The notes: generated from the sequence alone by a model not told the origin. A stretch of 64,000 nt of DNA from Cryphonectria parasitica EP155 (GCF_011745365.1 NW_024468917.1:1736001-1800000), one strand, 5' to 3'; shown: positions 23,813 to 36,007, counted from the first letter of the stretch. Numbers and translations: made by a program.

Positions 23813-26551
23813 CACAGTCGTTGCTTTTCTGTCGACCATCTCCCCCCGCCCCCTTCCTGCTCTCCTGACGTGGCTCTGGACAATCATGGATGCGTGAGAC
23901 ACAGGAGTGTCATATGTCGTCTAGTGCAGGAAAGCTTGTCTTTTATTAAATGCTTCTTCTGCCAAGCGAACGGATGTATCGGCACCGGCTGCACCCGGAG
24001 ACAACCCTTACAACCGCCAAAGCTGCAGCAAGGAGACAGAGGAGGCATGGCGTGATGGTCGATCTAACCGGCTCCTGCCAGAAACCGGTATCAATTCGCA
24101 CGAAGAGGGCGTGGACGAGGACGAGGGGCAGGGGGGCCAAATCAGCTGTCACAGATAAAAAGAAGGTTCTGACGATGGCGTGGTGCATCTTCAAAGACCA
24201 AAAACCGAAAAGCTTCAAGTTGAATTATATTGAAAAGTATGTATGAAAGGGAAGAGATGACAAGAGCAACGCTCCTTTCGCGATACCGGGAATCGGTGTG
24301 ATGTTCGTTTAAGGTTAAAGCTAACTCAACCAGGCTCCTGGACTGTGACAAACCCTGCTTGCCTGCCGCCAGCCTGTGTGCACGGAAGGAGGGAGGGGGG
24401 TCGTGCCGGCAGTACTGTTGGGCGCCCCTGACCTTACTAAGATTCGCCACCTGAACGTGCAATGCATCTCGACCCCGTTGTGGGTAGTGCAGAGTACTAT
24501 GGTATAGTAGGGATCAGATCCTGGTCCCACAACCCCCCCCCCCCCCCGGCCTCCCTTTCAGCGCCTGTCACAACTGCCAATTGTAGCACCAGGGAGGGCA
24601 CTTAGGAAAACCGTCGCAACAGCCGCTAGAAGGGTTAAGGCGATAAGCGATAGATGCCACTTTTAAAGAAAAAAGGCAACACAGAAAAAAAGGGACAAAG
24701 ATCCCACACCTTCTCTAGCCATACGGACATCTAGACTCCTACGACACCAAGAAGGAAAGGGAAAGGAAAAGGGGGCCAAGGGGAAAGCGGAAAGACGAGC
24801 CAGAGTGCCAAGCAGTCCGACCGTCCTCATCCTCGTCCTGTCCTGACCCTTTTATCCAGCCAAGAGATTCTGGAGGCAGCGAAAAAAACCCTTCCAAGTC
24901 GCCTAAGCCTAGTAGAGGTGGACCCGCCGAGGCTACCGTAAACCAGGGTTTGGCATCCTCCTCTTTTCTCTCTTCAGAATTCAGAAAGAGAAGAGCAGAA
25001 AAGAGATGGTCAATCTCCAGGGGTCATTTGCACGAAAAGAGAGGGGGGAGGTTCTCCACAAGAAGGGGCGGCTCCGCAAATAGATAGTAGATGGACCCTC
25101 TGACTGCTCGTCCTCCTGCATCGGTCGCGTGATAATGAACTTGTTTATGAAGTAAGTACGTATACTGTATATTCATGCGGGAAGTGGGCTGTGGTCTCAA
25201 GTATACGTAACCAATCGCGCCAGTGTCGATTGGCGCAATTGTAGGGGAGAAGCACGGCAGAAAAACCAGGAGGACAAACCGCAACCTGCTGATCCAGGGG
25301 CCTTTTTGTGTTCTCTCTATCCTGTAGTCGCTCCCTCTTTCCTTCTTCAATGAACGGGTCATTGGCTGACTGGGGGAGGATGGGCAACAGCCTGGCAACC
25401 CGAACAGGGGGAAAAAAAATGAAAAAAATAAAAATAAAAATGATTGGCAGTATAGTAGTGGGCACAGTTGGCCACGGAGCTTCCGCCCAGCTCGCTAGGT
25501 TGGCGCTGTCGATCGCGTCTTGGCAGCTTCACTGGGGCCTTGGCTGACTTGTTCACATGTCCTTGTGTGAGTAAAAGAGAGGGGACCAGAGCGGGGGGGA
25601 CGGGAAGGAGGCGGTCGGACTGAGAGACGGGAATACGTTTGGACGGGTTTTTCGTCTTTGACTTGGATTCCTTCTTTCCCGGATGTTATTGGCAGTGGCG
25701 CGGTGGTACCTTTTGTTCTTTTTCTTCTTCTCTCGGTTGTTGGGAGGCATCTTGGTTTGCTTACCGCATTACCGTCTTACCCGCACACCAACGCAGGCAC
25801 GCACATGTGAATTGCTGACTCGGTACGGTTGGTACCTGTCAGATCAGATCAGATCTGACCCGTGTTTGGGGCTGCGCGGAATGACAGACCAGGCCTTCCG
25901 AGCTGCCAAAGTTAGACATGATGTTCTCGGAGAGAGAAAAGTGCAGACCCTGAAACAAACCACACAGCTTAGCTTATCTGAGATCTGCACATTACGCTTA
26001 GTTCACAACCTGACAGAGTTACATATTGCACCGTCATCTTGGGCCCTCCTGCCGTGATGGTCCTGGTTTGCCCTGGTTTTGTTGCGTAGGAGGGTTGAAG
26101 GGGACTGAGTGGGTAGGATCCCTTCAGTTCCGCTGGCCGAATGCGACTATGTGTGGTTGCGAGCTAAGGCGGCAATAAATTAAGAAAACACAGTTGTCGA
26201 TCTCCGAGCCCGGTGTGCAGGTACCTTGATGGGGGGGGGGGGGACGGAGCCTGTGTGCACGATACCCAAAGCGCAGACCCAATCATGTTTTTCTTTGGCG
26301 AAAAAGGAGACCAACGAGCCCTGGCGGCGAGGCGGCCAGGCGGCTCTTCTCCAAGTTGGGCGGAGGATGGTCGTCCAGGTGGGGTGTGAGTCTCCTGCAT
26401 TCTTTTACCCTGGATACAAGTACAATCCCATCAATCAGCCCTCTGATCCCGACGAGTAGCGGGTGAGGATTCCGAACTCATGTGTTGCATGTCAAAACAG
26501 CCCAATGTTGACAAGCAAAAGAAGAACCTTTGCTACTATCATAGTAAATCC

Positions 26552-26600
26552 TATTATTATTATTATTATTGTTGTTGTTGTTGTTGTTATTATTATTATT
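26552..26600 (+). repeat. Compound (TTA)n(TTG)n(TTA)n microsatellite
   Basis: A block of ATT repeats, a block of GTT repeats, then ATT repeats again. The mirror-like layout suggests G substitutions spread within one original ATT tract. Confidence 0.92.
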
Positions 26601-27657
26601 GCAGAACAAAGCGAGGTCAATTTTGCGAGAAGGTTTCCAAATTCAAAATAACTTCTGCGACATAATCTCAAGTTTTTCTACCATACATAGCATAGTACCG
26701 AGTATCATTTTTATTGCCATGCGCCAGCTGACGTGGGGTGACCTGCTTGACGCCTGGCCTCCTCTAAACCCGCCGTCTTCCTCCTTGATGTCTGAGTCGG
26801 GTGTCCTTACAAGCCGTTTCTTGGCGTTAGACAGTTGGGACCAGTCAACTGTCCACTGTTACTGTGGACAGACTAAGCCTTAAAGCGCCTAACGATCTAT
26901 CCCACCAAGCCAACACCCACACCACCCCCCCCCCTCTCCTTCCCCCCCTTCTTCCCGGGAAATGCATGACCGTGGTCGCGCCTTTGCAGCAAAAAATGAC
27001 GACAGCCCCAACTTGGTGCCACTTGGGTGGACCCAACGGGGGAGGGGGCGACTTTTCACCTACTATGTTAGTACTTCTCACTTTGCACCTCGTGGACGAA
27101 AGACGACCCATGGAGTAGGACCCTCCAAACCGCGTGGGGGAAAAAGAAAAGAGAAAAAGACCAAATCTGTGCAATGCAGTCAGATGTTGGAGCATGGCCG
27201 TGCAGGAAAATACCGATGGTACCTTGCTACGTTCCAAGATTTGAATATGTACAGGCGTGCCATAGTACACCGTTCAAAGGTGGGCCACATGGACTAGGCC
27301 CTAGATTCAACTGGGAAATGCGCACTGTTCGGAGCCATGAGAGAAAGACGAAGACGAACGAAAATGGAGGGGGAGAAGGATGAGCCGGAGATCAATCTGT
27401 TGCAAGGGCCGGAACGCTGAGATGAGCAGGGCGGACAAGCACATGTTTCTATCTCTCGTCAGTGTCTCGTCCAATCACTTGGCAAAAATCCCAGAAGCCC
27501 ATTCCATGGGGTAGTAGGGCCAATCTCGCCTTTCAGGGTTGTATATGCAAGCCGTCAGCCGAGCGTGGCATGGGCCCCGGCTCACTGGGGAAGGCTTTTG
27601 ATGGCCTGTAGCCAAAAACTGCTTAGCCACAGTACATGTTACTTTTAGATGTATTTG

Positions 27658-27659
<2 letters not shown>

Positions 27660-27689
<30 letters not shown>
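27660..27689 (+). repeat. (GT)n microsatellite
   Basis: About 15 GT units. A second, imperfect GT/GGT tract lies at about 27903-27962. Confidence 0.95.
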
Positions 27690-27694
<5 letters not shown>

Positions 27695-28463
27695 TCCAAA
27701 GTAACAACGCATGCAGGTCCTCTTTTCGCGACCCAAAGTCTCCACTGACCCCCCCGTCCCGTCCCCCCCTCCATATCGCCTCATCTCCCCTGGTCGCCGA
27801 GGGGGGGGGGGGGGGGACCACGCTGGGCTGGGCAGGTGCTTGTACACCTCACTGGTTTTCTCTTGCTCATCATCCGGCCCGTACTGAGGCAATGCTTCCC
27901 TACGTGTGTGTGCGCGTGTCTGTGGGTGGGTGGGTGTGTGTGTGTCTGTCTGTCTGGTGTGGTGTGGCTAGAGATAATCAAACCCCTTCTCTAATTTTGA
28001 GTGCCCCAGTCAAAAGACCATTTTCGTAGACCAACCCGGCCCACGCATGGTTATTCACCAAGGGGAGAGGGGTGGGGGAGGGGATCGACTCCTATACGAG
28101 CGAGGACAACCCGAGCCTGTTGTTCCAACATATGTCCCTACGCACCAACCCATCCGATCCTTATCTATTGTACTGCCCGCCTTCTTTTATTATTTTATTC
28201 CCTTCCCACCCCGTCTTGCCTTCGAACCCGAGTCGTATTCTATCTTGAACCCTTTTCCAATTTCTTTTTTCCTTCTTTTCCGTGTGTCGTTGTCTGTTCT
28301 GTCGTCTATCTTCTTTCCGGCCTCGGGTTTTGAAGAATAGGGTTCGCTACTACTATTCATAACAAACCTAGCGAGCGACTCAGGCGCGCTCCGCATCGAC
28401 ATTCTTTTTCTAGTGTGAAGCCGTCATTCCAAGATCTTTTAAGGTTCTTCGTTTAGGACCATC

Positions 28464-28489
<26 letters not shown>
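28464..28489 (+). repeat. (CT)n microsatellite in the putative acyltransferase leader
   Basis: A CT run followed by a T run, about 110 bases before the ATG at 28599. Confidence 0.92.
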
Positions 28490-28495
<6 letters not shown>

Positions 28496-28598
28496 GTGCC
28501 CGCGTGCCTCCTCTTTTTCTATCTTAGTTCTTCTATGATTGTTATACGGGGTCTACTCTTCTCTCAGTGAGCCCCCTCCCCCCGATTCGTCCTTCACA

Positions 28599-30215
28599 AT
28601 GGCGATTGGAAAGGAAGGAAATGTGAAATGGGTGGATGTGAGTATTACCTTTCCCTCCCTCCTCTCTCGAAAGTCTCCACGCAGGCAGGGTATGTGGTGG
28701 TAGGACTACTGGTGATGGTGATTAGAGCTAGAAGGTGGAGGAGGCAGACTCAAAATCGACACTACACCAACAGCCTTTGCCTTATCCGTCGACCTCATGC
28801 GTCCGTGTGTGTGTCTGTGTGTGTGTGTGTGTGGCTGACATGACCATGTTCTTGTTTAGGGTCTGCGAGGAATCGCATCATCGCTGGTGGTGGTCAAACA
28901 TGTCACAATCGCCTGGTTCCCATACATCATGTGGCCTTCGCCAGGGCCTGAGGACCTACCCGTTTTACTCGAGAGGCCGTACTTGCGCGTCTTCTTCCAG
29001 GGCCGCATCGGTGTGGCCATCTTCTCCTTCGTCACCGGTTACGTCTGCTGCCTCAAGCCCATCAAGCTGTTCCACCAGGGCAACCACGACAAGGCCTTTG
29101 CCGCCATTGCCAAGTCCGCCATCCGCCGTGTGCCCCGCCTGGTCCTCCCCGTCGCTATCGTCCTGGTCCTTTCCTGCCTGGCCACCCAGCTCGGCGTCTT
29201 CGAGGTCGCCCGGCACAGCGACGGCTGGGGCCTGGACGTGACGAGCCCCGAGTATTTTCCTAACTGGCTTGATGCTTTCTGGGCCTTGGTCTGCGACGAG
29301 GTGCGCGTGTGGACATTTGGGCAGAGCATGTACGGCGCTGAGCTCTGGACCATGATGCCCATCCTCAAGGGTGCGTTCTGGGTGTACGTGTATCTGCTGG
29401 CCACGGCCTATGTGCAGCAGAGATACCGCATGATGATCGCCCTGTTCCTCGCCATGTTCCGCTACTGCGCCAACGACCCCTTCTTCGGCATGCAGTTCTT
29501 CTTCGGCGCCTTCATGGCCGACCTGCAGAACCCGATCGCCGAGGGCCCGCCCGTCGTGGCCTTCCTCGCGCCGCACAAGTCCCACATGAAGTGGCTGCGC
29601 ATGTTCGGCTCCGTCGCCTTCCTCGCCCTCGGCTTCTTCATCGCCTCCCTGCCCGACGACCACTACGACTACCAGGCCTGGTCCCAGGGCCTGTACGAGT
29701 TCCTGCGCGCCATCCTGCCCCGCGACCCAGACTTCCCGCGCTTCTCCTCGGGCCTGGGCCTCGACCTGATCGTCATCGGCCTGCACTTCTCCACCACCTC
29801 CCGCAACATCCTCTCCAGCAAGCCCTTCATCTGGCTCGGCCGCATGTCCTTCGCCGTGTACCTGCTGCACAACCAGATCCTCCGCTCCGTCCTCTGCTGG
29901 ATGGTGTACGGCTTCAGCCTGCCCGAGCAGCCCACCGACGTGCAAGACCCGGAGACGGGCGAGTGGTTCACCCCCGAGGCCCCACGCCTGCAGTTCCCCG
30001 GAGCAGGCCGCCTGTTCACCGTGCTGCCCATCTACTGGGTGCTCGTGTACGGCGCCGCCTGGCTGTGGACGACATATGTGGATGCGTGGTGCGCCAAGGT
30101 GACGGAGAAGCTGGTGGGCAAGATCAAGGAGGACGACGGAAGGGAGAAATCCGAGCCGCTTCTCCCTCTTGCTGCGCCTGTCCGTGCGAACGAGGAAGTG
30201 CCAGCGGCACGATAA
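28599..30215 (+). CDS. Acyltransferase-3 family integral membrane protein, 464 aa, 1 intron
   Basis: Membrane O-acyltransferase of the acyltransferase-3 (OafA/NolL-like) family, which moves acetyl or other acyl groups onto sugars, antibiotics or lipids. A tiny first exon (28599-28637, 13 codons, ATG context CACAATGG) is joined in phase 0 to 28860-30215 over an intron containing a GT microsatellite. The join recreates VKWVDGLRGIASSLVVVKH, which holds the family's D-G-LRG-A hallmark and the following His of helix 1. Later features are LERPYLRVFFQGRIGVAIFSFVTGY, AIRRVPRLVLPVAI, GAELWTMMPILKGAFWVY, LGRMSFAVYLLHNQILR and PIYWVLVYGAAWLWTTYVD. About 10-11 hydrophobic segments. The cytosolic tail is charged. 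The acceptor substrate is unknown. No biosynthetic cluster surrounds it. Confidence 0.88.
28802..28832 (+). repeat. (GT)n microsatellite in the acyltransferase intron
   Basis: A GT-rich run just upstream of the 3' splice site (TTGTTTAG ending at 28859). Confidence 0.9.
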
Positions 30216-30631
30216 GGAGGGAGAGCGAGCGTGTGTGTCTTATTTCGACTTTATATACCAATGTGTAAATGGATTCTCTCATAAAAGGGGATATGCAGAG
30301 ATGGGGAAATATTTCCGGTTTTTCTTTGGGTTGGAGGAGGGTTTTCTTTTTTGTCGTTGTGTTTCTCGCTGACGTTTTCCCGCCCATTTTCATTATTGCA
30401 TTATGCATATGTACTAAGTACTCTCACTCGAGAAGCATAGCGAGGCACATCTTTTTCCATAGCAGCCAACAGAATCGCTGCATTTCTGGAAACCTGTATG
30501 ATTTTAGATATTGAAGATAAGAAGAGGAAGGGAAAAAAAAAAAAAAAATTAACACTTCTGGATCCAATGTCTCGTCACTCGTGTAGTGTTGCTCTGATCA
30601 AAGGAAGACGAGTTACTGGATGTAGGGCGGG
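30216..30631. other. Intergenic, no gene seen
   Basis: Acyltransferase 3' region with an A run at about 30532-30548. Nothing else was seen. Confidence 0.6.
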
Positions 30632-30660
30632 CCAATGAATAAACAGGGTTAGGGTTAGGG
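30632..30660 (+). promoter_or_regulatory. CCAAT box and telomere-like box upstream of RFT1
   Basis: CCAAT at 30632-30636 is followed by AGGGTTAGGGTTAGGG at 30645-30660, about 200 bases before the RFT1 ATG. CCAAT is the core of the HAP-complex site. TTAGGG repeats within promoters are bound by Tbf1/Teb1-type factors in fungi. That these act on RFT1 is inference from position. Confidence 0.5.
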
Positions 30661-30861
30661 TCCAGGGTACCTGGATCGCAGCTGCGCAAGCACAGATATC
30701 TTCATCAATCTGTCCCTTCCTAGTGCATGTTCAAGACGACAACATCAACATCTCTTACGTGCCTTACTTTTCCCGGTTGAAAAAGGAAAGGACAAATTTT
30801 CTCTGCATGAAGCAGAATACGACGTTATCTTTCAATCCATACGGCCAATAACTACTGACAA

Positions 30862-31602
30862 ATGGCGGCAGAGGATGGTGAGGCCAGGGTGGTCAGGGGG
30901 GCCTCCCTCCTCATCCTCCTGCAGATTGTCTCTCGCGCCATTACTTTTATCGCCAACCAGGTCCTTGTCCGTTTCCTTACTGCTCAGCTGCTTGGTATAT
31001 CTACGCAGCTAGAGGTATACTACCTCTCTGTCCTCTTCTTCGCACGGGAGAGCCTGCGAGTGGCTGTCCAGCGGCAGGGATCCATCTCGTCGAGCCAGAT
31101 GCCGGCGCAGGCCAGGACCAAGAAGGACGAGGGCGAGAGTAGACAGGAGAAATTACGGCAGGCAGAAGAGACGCAGGCGGTGGTAAATCTGGGCTACATT
31201 GCCATCCTGCTTGGCCTGGTAGCGGCTGGCGTTTTGGGATGGGCCTACCTCCGGTCTGTCCCTGTGGAAACTATTCTCACCACGCCCAACTTCACCTCCT
31301 CCGTCTACATCTACGCCCTGGCCTCGATCCTCGAGCTGCTCTCCGAGCCGGCCTTTGTGGTGATGCAGGTCCGCCTCAAGTTCGGTGCCCGTGCCTCGGC
31401 AGAGGCTGTCGCGACGTTTGGCAAGTGTGTTGTTACCCTCGGTTCGGCAGTCTGGGCCTCGCGCAGCGGTATCGAGCTAGGCGTGCTGCCCTTCGCCCTG
31501 GGCCAGACCGCCTATGGCCTCGGCCTTTTGGGGGTCTACACTTGGTACGGAACCGCACTTTCGGGTCAAGAGGGCTTCTCGCTGCTGCCAAAGCCCCTGG
31601 GT

Positions 31603-31634
<32 letters not shown>

Positions 31635-32917
31635 TGTGGCGGAAGGAGAAGGAGACTACCTCTTGTCATACTTCTACCACCCCACCGTCAACCTTGCCTC
31701 GTCCATGATGGTCCAGAGCTTCGTCAAGCATCTGCTTACCCAGGGCGACACCTTTCTCGTCAGTATTCTGTCCACAACCACGGCGCAGGGCGTCTATGCG
31801 CTCGCCAACAACTACGGCGGCCTGCTTGCGCGGCTGGTGCTGCAGCCCATTGAAGAGAGTAGTCGGAGCTACTGGAGCCGCCTCCTATCTTCCAGCGCCG
31901 CCAACGGCCCGCCTCTGGCTACTGTTACAAATACCGAACAGAAGAAGGACCAGAACAAGGAGAAGCAGAGCGATGGCGTCTCGGCTGCCCTGGCAGCTCC
32001 ACAACCTCAGTCCTCTTCCACCTCTCAGCTCGCCCTCCGTCAGGCGTCAGAGAACCTGACCGCATTGCTCCAGGCATACACCCTAGCCTCTCTGCCCCTT
32101 CTCGCTCTCGGTCCCGTTGCCGCCCCGCTGGTCCTCTCCACCGTGGCAGGGCCGCAATGGACCGCCTCGGGCGCAGGGGACGCCCTCGCCGCCTACGTCT
32201 ACTACATCCCCCTCCTCGCCATCAATGGGCTGACAGAGGCCTTTGTCGCTTCTGTCGCCACTGAGGCCCAGGTCCACCGCCAGAGCGTGTGGATGATGGG
32301 CTTCTCGCTCGTATTTGCAGGCGCGGGGTACGTGTTCATGCGTGTGCTAGGCTGGGGCGCCGTGGGGCTCGTGTGCGCCAACGGGATCAACATGGTCTGT
32401 AGGATCGTCTGGGCGATCTGGTTCATCCGGGGGTACTTTACTGCTGCTGCCAGAAAGGGAGGAAGTGCAGGCTGGGATATTACGCAGGTCTTGCCCAAGC
32501 CAGCGGCGGTAGTTGCTGCTGCTGTGGCTGCTCAGGCTGTGAGGAAGGTGGTGGCAACCACGACGACAACAACAGGGGGCACTGTGGACATGGAAGTGAA
32601 CGGCGACGTGAGAGCTGTCATTTTTGAGCTGATCAAGATTGCTGGCGTCGCTGTGCCATTTCTAGGGGTGCTGTATGTCCCTGAATTTCTCCTTGACTTC
32701 CCTACTACACCTGCCTTTCTCTACCCCTACCTCGTACCACCCCCTGATTGTTGGTCTGTCTATTCGTCTCCAAATCTCGATCTCTGCATAATATTGACAC
32801 ATCTCCCTTCCTTTTTACATAAACAGGGCCATCTCCGAGCGAGGATTTCTCATGCAGTGCTACCAGACTGTGCGCGGTCACAGAGCTCAAGCAACACAGC
32901 CTCCTGGTGCTAAATGA
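30862..32917 (+). CDS. RFT1: RFT1-family lipid-linked oligosaccharide translocation protein, 633 aa, 1 intron
   Basis: ER membrane protein of the RFT1 family, required for Man5GlcNAc2-PP-dolichol to become available in the ER lumen for N-glycosylation. Exon 1 is 30862-32672. A 154-nt intron near the end (GTATGT to AAACAG) joins it to 32827-32917. The splice replaces a spurious tail with LAISERGFLMQCYQTVRGHRA, the conserved RFT1 ending. Family features include GASLLILLQIVSRAITFIANQ at the N-terminus, RFLTAQLLGISTQLEVYYLS with FFARESLRVA, LELLSEPAFVVMQ, VKHLLTQGDTFLVS and YALANNYGGLLARLVLQPIEE. A GGC tract (about 31604-31634) encodes 12 consecutive glycines at about residues 248-259 in a loop. 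The first ATG fits the family N-terminus. Confidence 0.93.
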
Positions 32918-33180
32918 AAGTGGAGAGTGGTGGATTCCAGGCTCCAGTTGCCACCTCAAAACGCCAAGACACAGACCGACATTCGCCAATGCATCTCTTT
33001 TCGTGATCGATGAACCCCCGCCCCCAGGAGCGAGCTGCGAGCAGTGGCAGCGAACCCGGAGGGATTACCGATCAAGATCAAAATGTTGGCCGCCGGAGAA
33101 AAGAACGGAAATAAGAAATAGGTCCTTGGTCTCGTCGTGTTGAAGGCGCTCTCGTGCGCGTGCCCACCTCCAGCTTGACT

Positions 33181-34774
33181 TTAGTCAAAGGTGATCTTGG
33201 TGGCCTTCTTGCTCATGTCTACGTTTTTGAAGAATGCGCCGTAGGCGTCGTGCTGCTTCTTCTTGACGGTTGTGCCGAACTTGAGCAGCTCCTCGGGAAC
33301 AGGTTGACCAGCGGCCTTGAGCACGTTGATCAATCTGAAAAGGGTAGAAGATTAGGTCAGGTTCGACGACAAACACACAGAGCCAGGGAAAAAAAAAGAC
33401 ATCAAGGCGGTGGATGACTTACGAGCCAGAGTGTGCCTTGTCGTGCTCCGTGAAAAGAGTGATGGCCTTGCCTTCCTTGCCGGCACGACCTGTACGGCCG
33501 ATGCGGTGGACATAGTCCTCAATAGTCAAAGGGAACTGTGTATTAAACATATTAGCCACCCTCGTCTAAATCATCGAACATGGGTTTCACAGCACAAAGT
33601 CGAACATACCGTAAGGTTGATGACAAGTTTCACCTCTGGGATATCCAGGCCTCGCGCCGCCACATCTGTAGCAAGCAAAACGCTAGTCGTCCCGGCCTTG
33701 AAGGCCTCAAGACTCCTCGTCCTCTGCTCCTGGCGCAGGTCGCCGTGGATGGCCACGACCTCGACGCCCCGGCTCTGCAGGAACTGCTCGACACGCGTGG
33801 TCTCCTTCTTGTACAGACAAAACACGAGGATCCTGTCGTTCCTCGCCTTGCCCCGCTGGTTCTCCTTGAGAATCTCCAGCAGCCTCCTCTCCTTACCCCT
33901 CGGGTCGACGACCTCGACAGTCTGCACGATGCGGCTGTTCGCCTGCAGCTCGACGGTGCCGTTCCCGCTGCCGTCGCCGTTGGGCCTGTTCTTGTTGATG
34001 ATGACCTTGACAGGGTCGACCATGAAGCTCTCAGCCAGGCCGCGCACCGAGTCAGGCCACGTCGCCGTGAACATGAGCGTCTGGCGCGCCTCCCGCGCCG
34101 GACACCCCCCGATGATCTCCTTGATGTCGTCCTCGAACCCCTTGTCCAGCATGCGATCGGCCTCGTCGAGAACCACAAACGCCGCCTCGCCCAGCGCCAC
34201 GCAGCCCTCGGACAGGAAATCCTTGAGCCGCCCTGGCGTCGCCACCACAATGTCCGCGCCGCCGCTCCGCCGCAGCAGGCTGCGCTGCTCGTCCTTGCTC
34301 GCGCCGCCGTACAGGCACACCGCGGAGAGCCCTGCCAGCGAGGCGAGCGTGGAGATGGCCTCGTGCGTCTGCATCGCGAGCTCGCGCGTGGGCGACACGA
34401 TGACGGCGCGGGCGTTCACAACAGCGCCGCTACCGCCCGCCCGGCCAGACTTCTTGGGCAGAGAGGAGAGGGCCGCGATGCAGGGGAGGGAGAAGGCGTA
34501 CGTCTTTCCGGAGCCGGTCTCGGCGATTCCGATCACGTCGCGGCCGGACAGGGAGAAGGGCCAGGAGGCGGCCTGGATGGGGGTCGGGGTGGTGAAGGTC
34601 TTGAAGGGGTTCTTGGCGAGGAGGCGGGAGGTCGGGAGGTGGTCGAACTTGAGGATCGGGCGGAGCGGGGAGGAAGGGTGGATCGTGATGTGGTTGTCCT
34701 TGAGAAAGGTGTCGATCTCGGCTTGCGGCACGGCGGCCAGGGCGGCGGTCTGTTGGTATTTCGTAGAGTCGCCG

Positions 34775-34806
<32 letters not shown>

Positions 34807-35232
34807 GGCTGGCGCCGAAACGGGCTCGTCGGTCTCACCCTCAGTCGCAAGGTTCTTGCTCTTCTTGTCCTTGGACTTCTTAGACTTCTTCTTGCGCTCC
34901 TCCTTGGCCGCGGGCTCGCCGTTCACAGGCGCATCGGCTGGGGCATTGTCGACGTCCATCTCGTCAGCCGGGGTGGCGCCATCGTCACCGGTGCCGTTCT
35001 GCTGCTCTGCCAGTTGCTTCTCCTTGCGCTTCTTCTCTTTCTTTTCCTTTTTCTCCTTTTTCTCCTTCTTGTCCTTCTTCTTCTCCTTGTCCTTCTTGTC
35101 CTTCTTGGATTTCTTTTCCTTTAGAGGCGCATCGTCTTCCGCCGCAGTGGCAGCATCGTCAGTCTTCACCTTCTTGGTCTTCTTGACCTCGTCAATCTCG
35201 CCTTCAAGGCGATGTTTCTTACTGCTGGACAT
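33181..35232 (-). CDS. DBP3: ATP-dependent RNA helicase DBP3 (DEAD box), 629 aa, 2 introns
   Basis: Nucleolar DEAD-box helicase acting in 60S ribosomal subunit (pre-rRNA) processing. Exons 35232-33610, 33535-33423 and 33334-33181 are joined. The N-terminal 130 residues are Lys/Glu/Asp-rich ([12 protein letters not shown] and similar), a nucleolar-type basic tail typical of DBP3. A poly-Ala run (about residues 142-152) is encoded by a GCA repeat. Helicase motifs: Q motif ending at Gln220, AETGSGKT (237-244), PTRELA (281-286), DEAD (356-359), FTATW (388-392, in place of the common SAT), and [12 protein letters not shown]. The two last exons supply [20 protein letters not shown] and a C-terminus [15 protein letters not shown], both conserved in fungal DBP3. 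It is convergent with RFT1; the stops are about 260 bases apart. Confidence 0.94.
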
Positions 35233-36007
35233 GTCTGCAGGTTTTCGGGAGTTTTTTTTCTCTCTCTTTTTTTCCCCTCTTTTTTTCTTCTTCTTCAATG
35301 GATTGACCCAGGAACCTGCAGAAAGAAACTGTTCTTGTGTTTCTGAGTCGTCGCAATGCAGGGTATGTTCGAAATTTTTTGGGGACTCACCTCAATTCTG
35401 CCGGGTCTGATTGCTAGCAGGGGTCCAGGCGGTGAGAGGATTGTGGATTGTATGGCGGCCAGGGGCTGCATTGAGCGTGTGTGCTGGGCTGGTATGGCTG
35501 CACTGAAACAGTAGATACATCCCGTAGCTAAAGTACTTATTCAGCCAGCCTACCTGAAGGTGCCCATCTGGTCGTGTTATACGATTGGGTACTTTGTGAC
35601 AAGATGCTGAGATTTTTGCACTTTTATTGTCTACTTGGAATTGTAGATCTTTTCAGGTATTTGATATGAAAGAGCATGATTGATTTCAAAATTTGCCTTC
35701 TTCACACTGCATGACCTCGATTTCCAAGTGCTACATACTGGTTCACTCAGACAAGCCTCTGTGACAACGTAAACATTGCCACAGTATATGAATGTCCTAA
35801 TATTAGAGCAAGGCCAGGTGAATTGTACATTAAGATTCTGTTTTGCATTCCAAGTTGCTAGGAAATTGATTGAAGGTGTATCACTCTCTATGGCTGAGAC
35901 CCCACATCACACGTTCCCGTGAGCAACCAGCCCCGTCCTCCTGGCATGGCTTCTCCCTACCAATTTCAGCCGGGAGAACCATCGTGTTTTCTCATTCTCT
36001 CTCTCCT
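35233..36007. other. Intergenic, no gene seen
   Basis: DBP3 upstream region (right after the ATG it is T/C-rich on the forward strand, A/G-rich in the gene's sense) and the 3' region of the next leftward gene. Confidence 0.6.

Larger units (their letters stand above)
21229..28598. other. 7.4 kb region without a supportable gene, rich in simple repeats
   Basis: No open frame over about 140 codons and no recognisable domain on either strand. The region is studded with G runs (about 21751, 26229, 27800), a C run (about 24533), CT, GT and TTG/TTA microsatellites and A-rich stretches. It must contain the 3' end of the permease transcript and the upstream region of the acyltransferase gene. The last 400 bases before 28599 are strongly pyrimidine-rich, typical of a fungal promoter or leader. 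A long upstream regulatory region or a noncoding RNA is possible but unproven. Confidence 0.5.

Noticed and set aside
28965..29945. 326-codon minus-strand frame opposite the acyltransferase
   Set aside because: Shadow frame, Glu/Gly/His-rich low-complexity translation with no domain.
33410..35410. 666- and 514-codon open frames on the plus strand opposite DBP3
   Set aside because: They are mirror frames of the DEAD-box gene. All helicase motifs and splice sites are on the minus strand.
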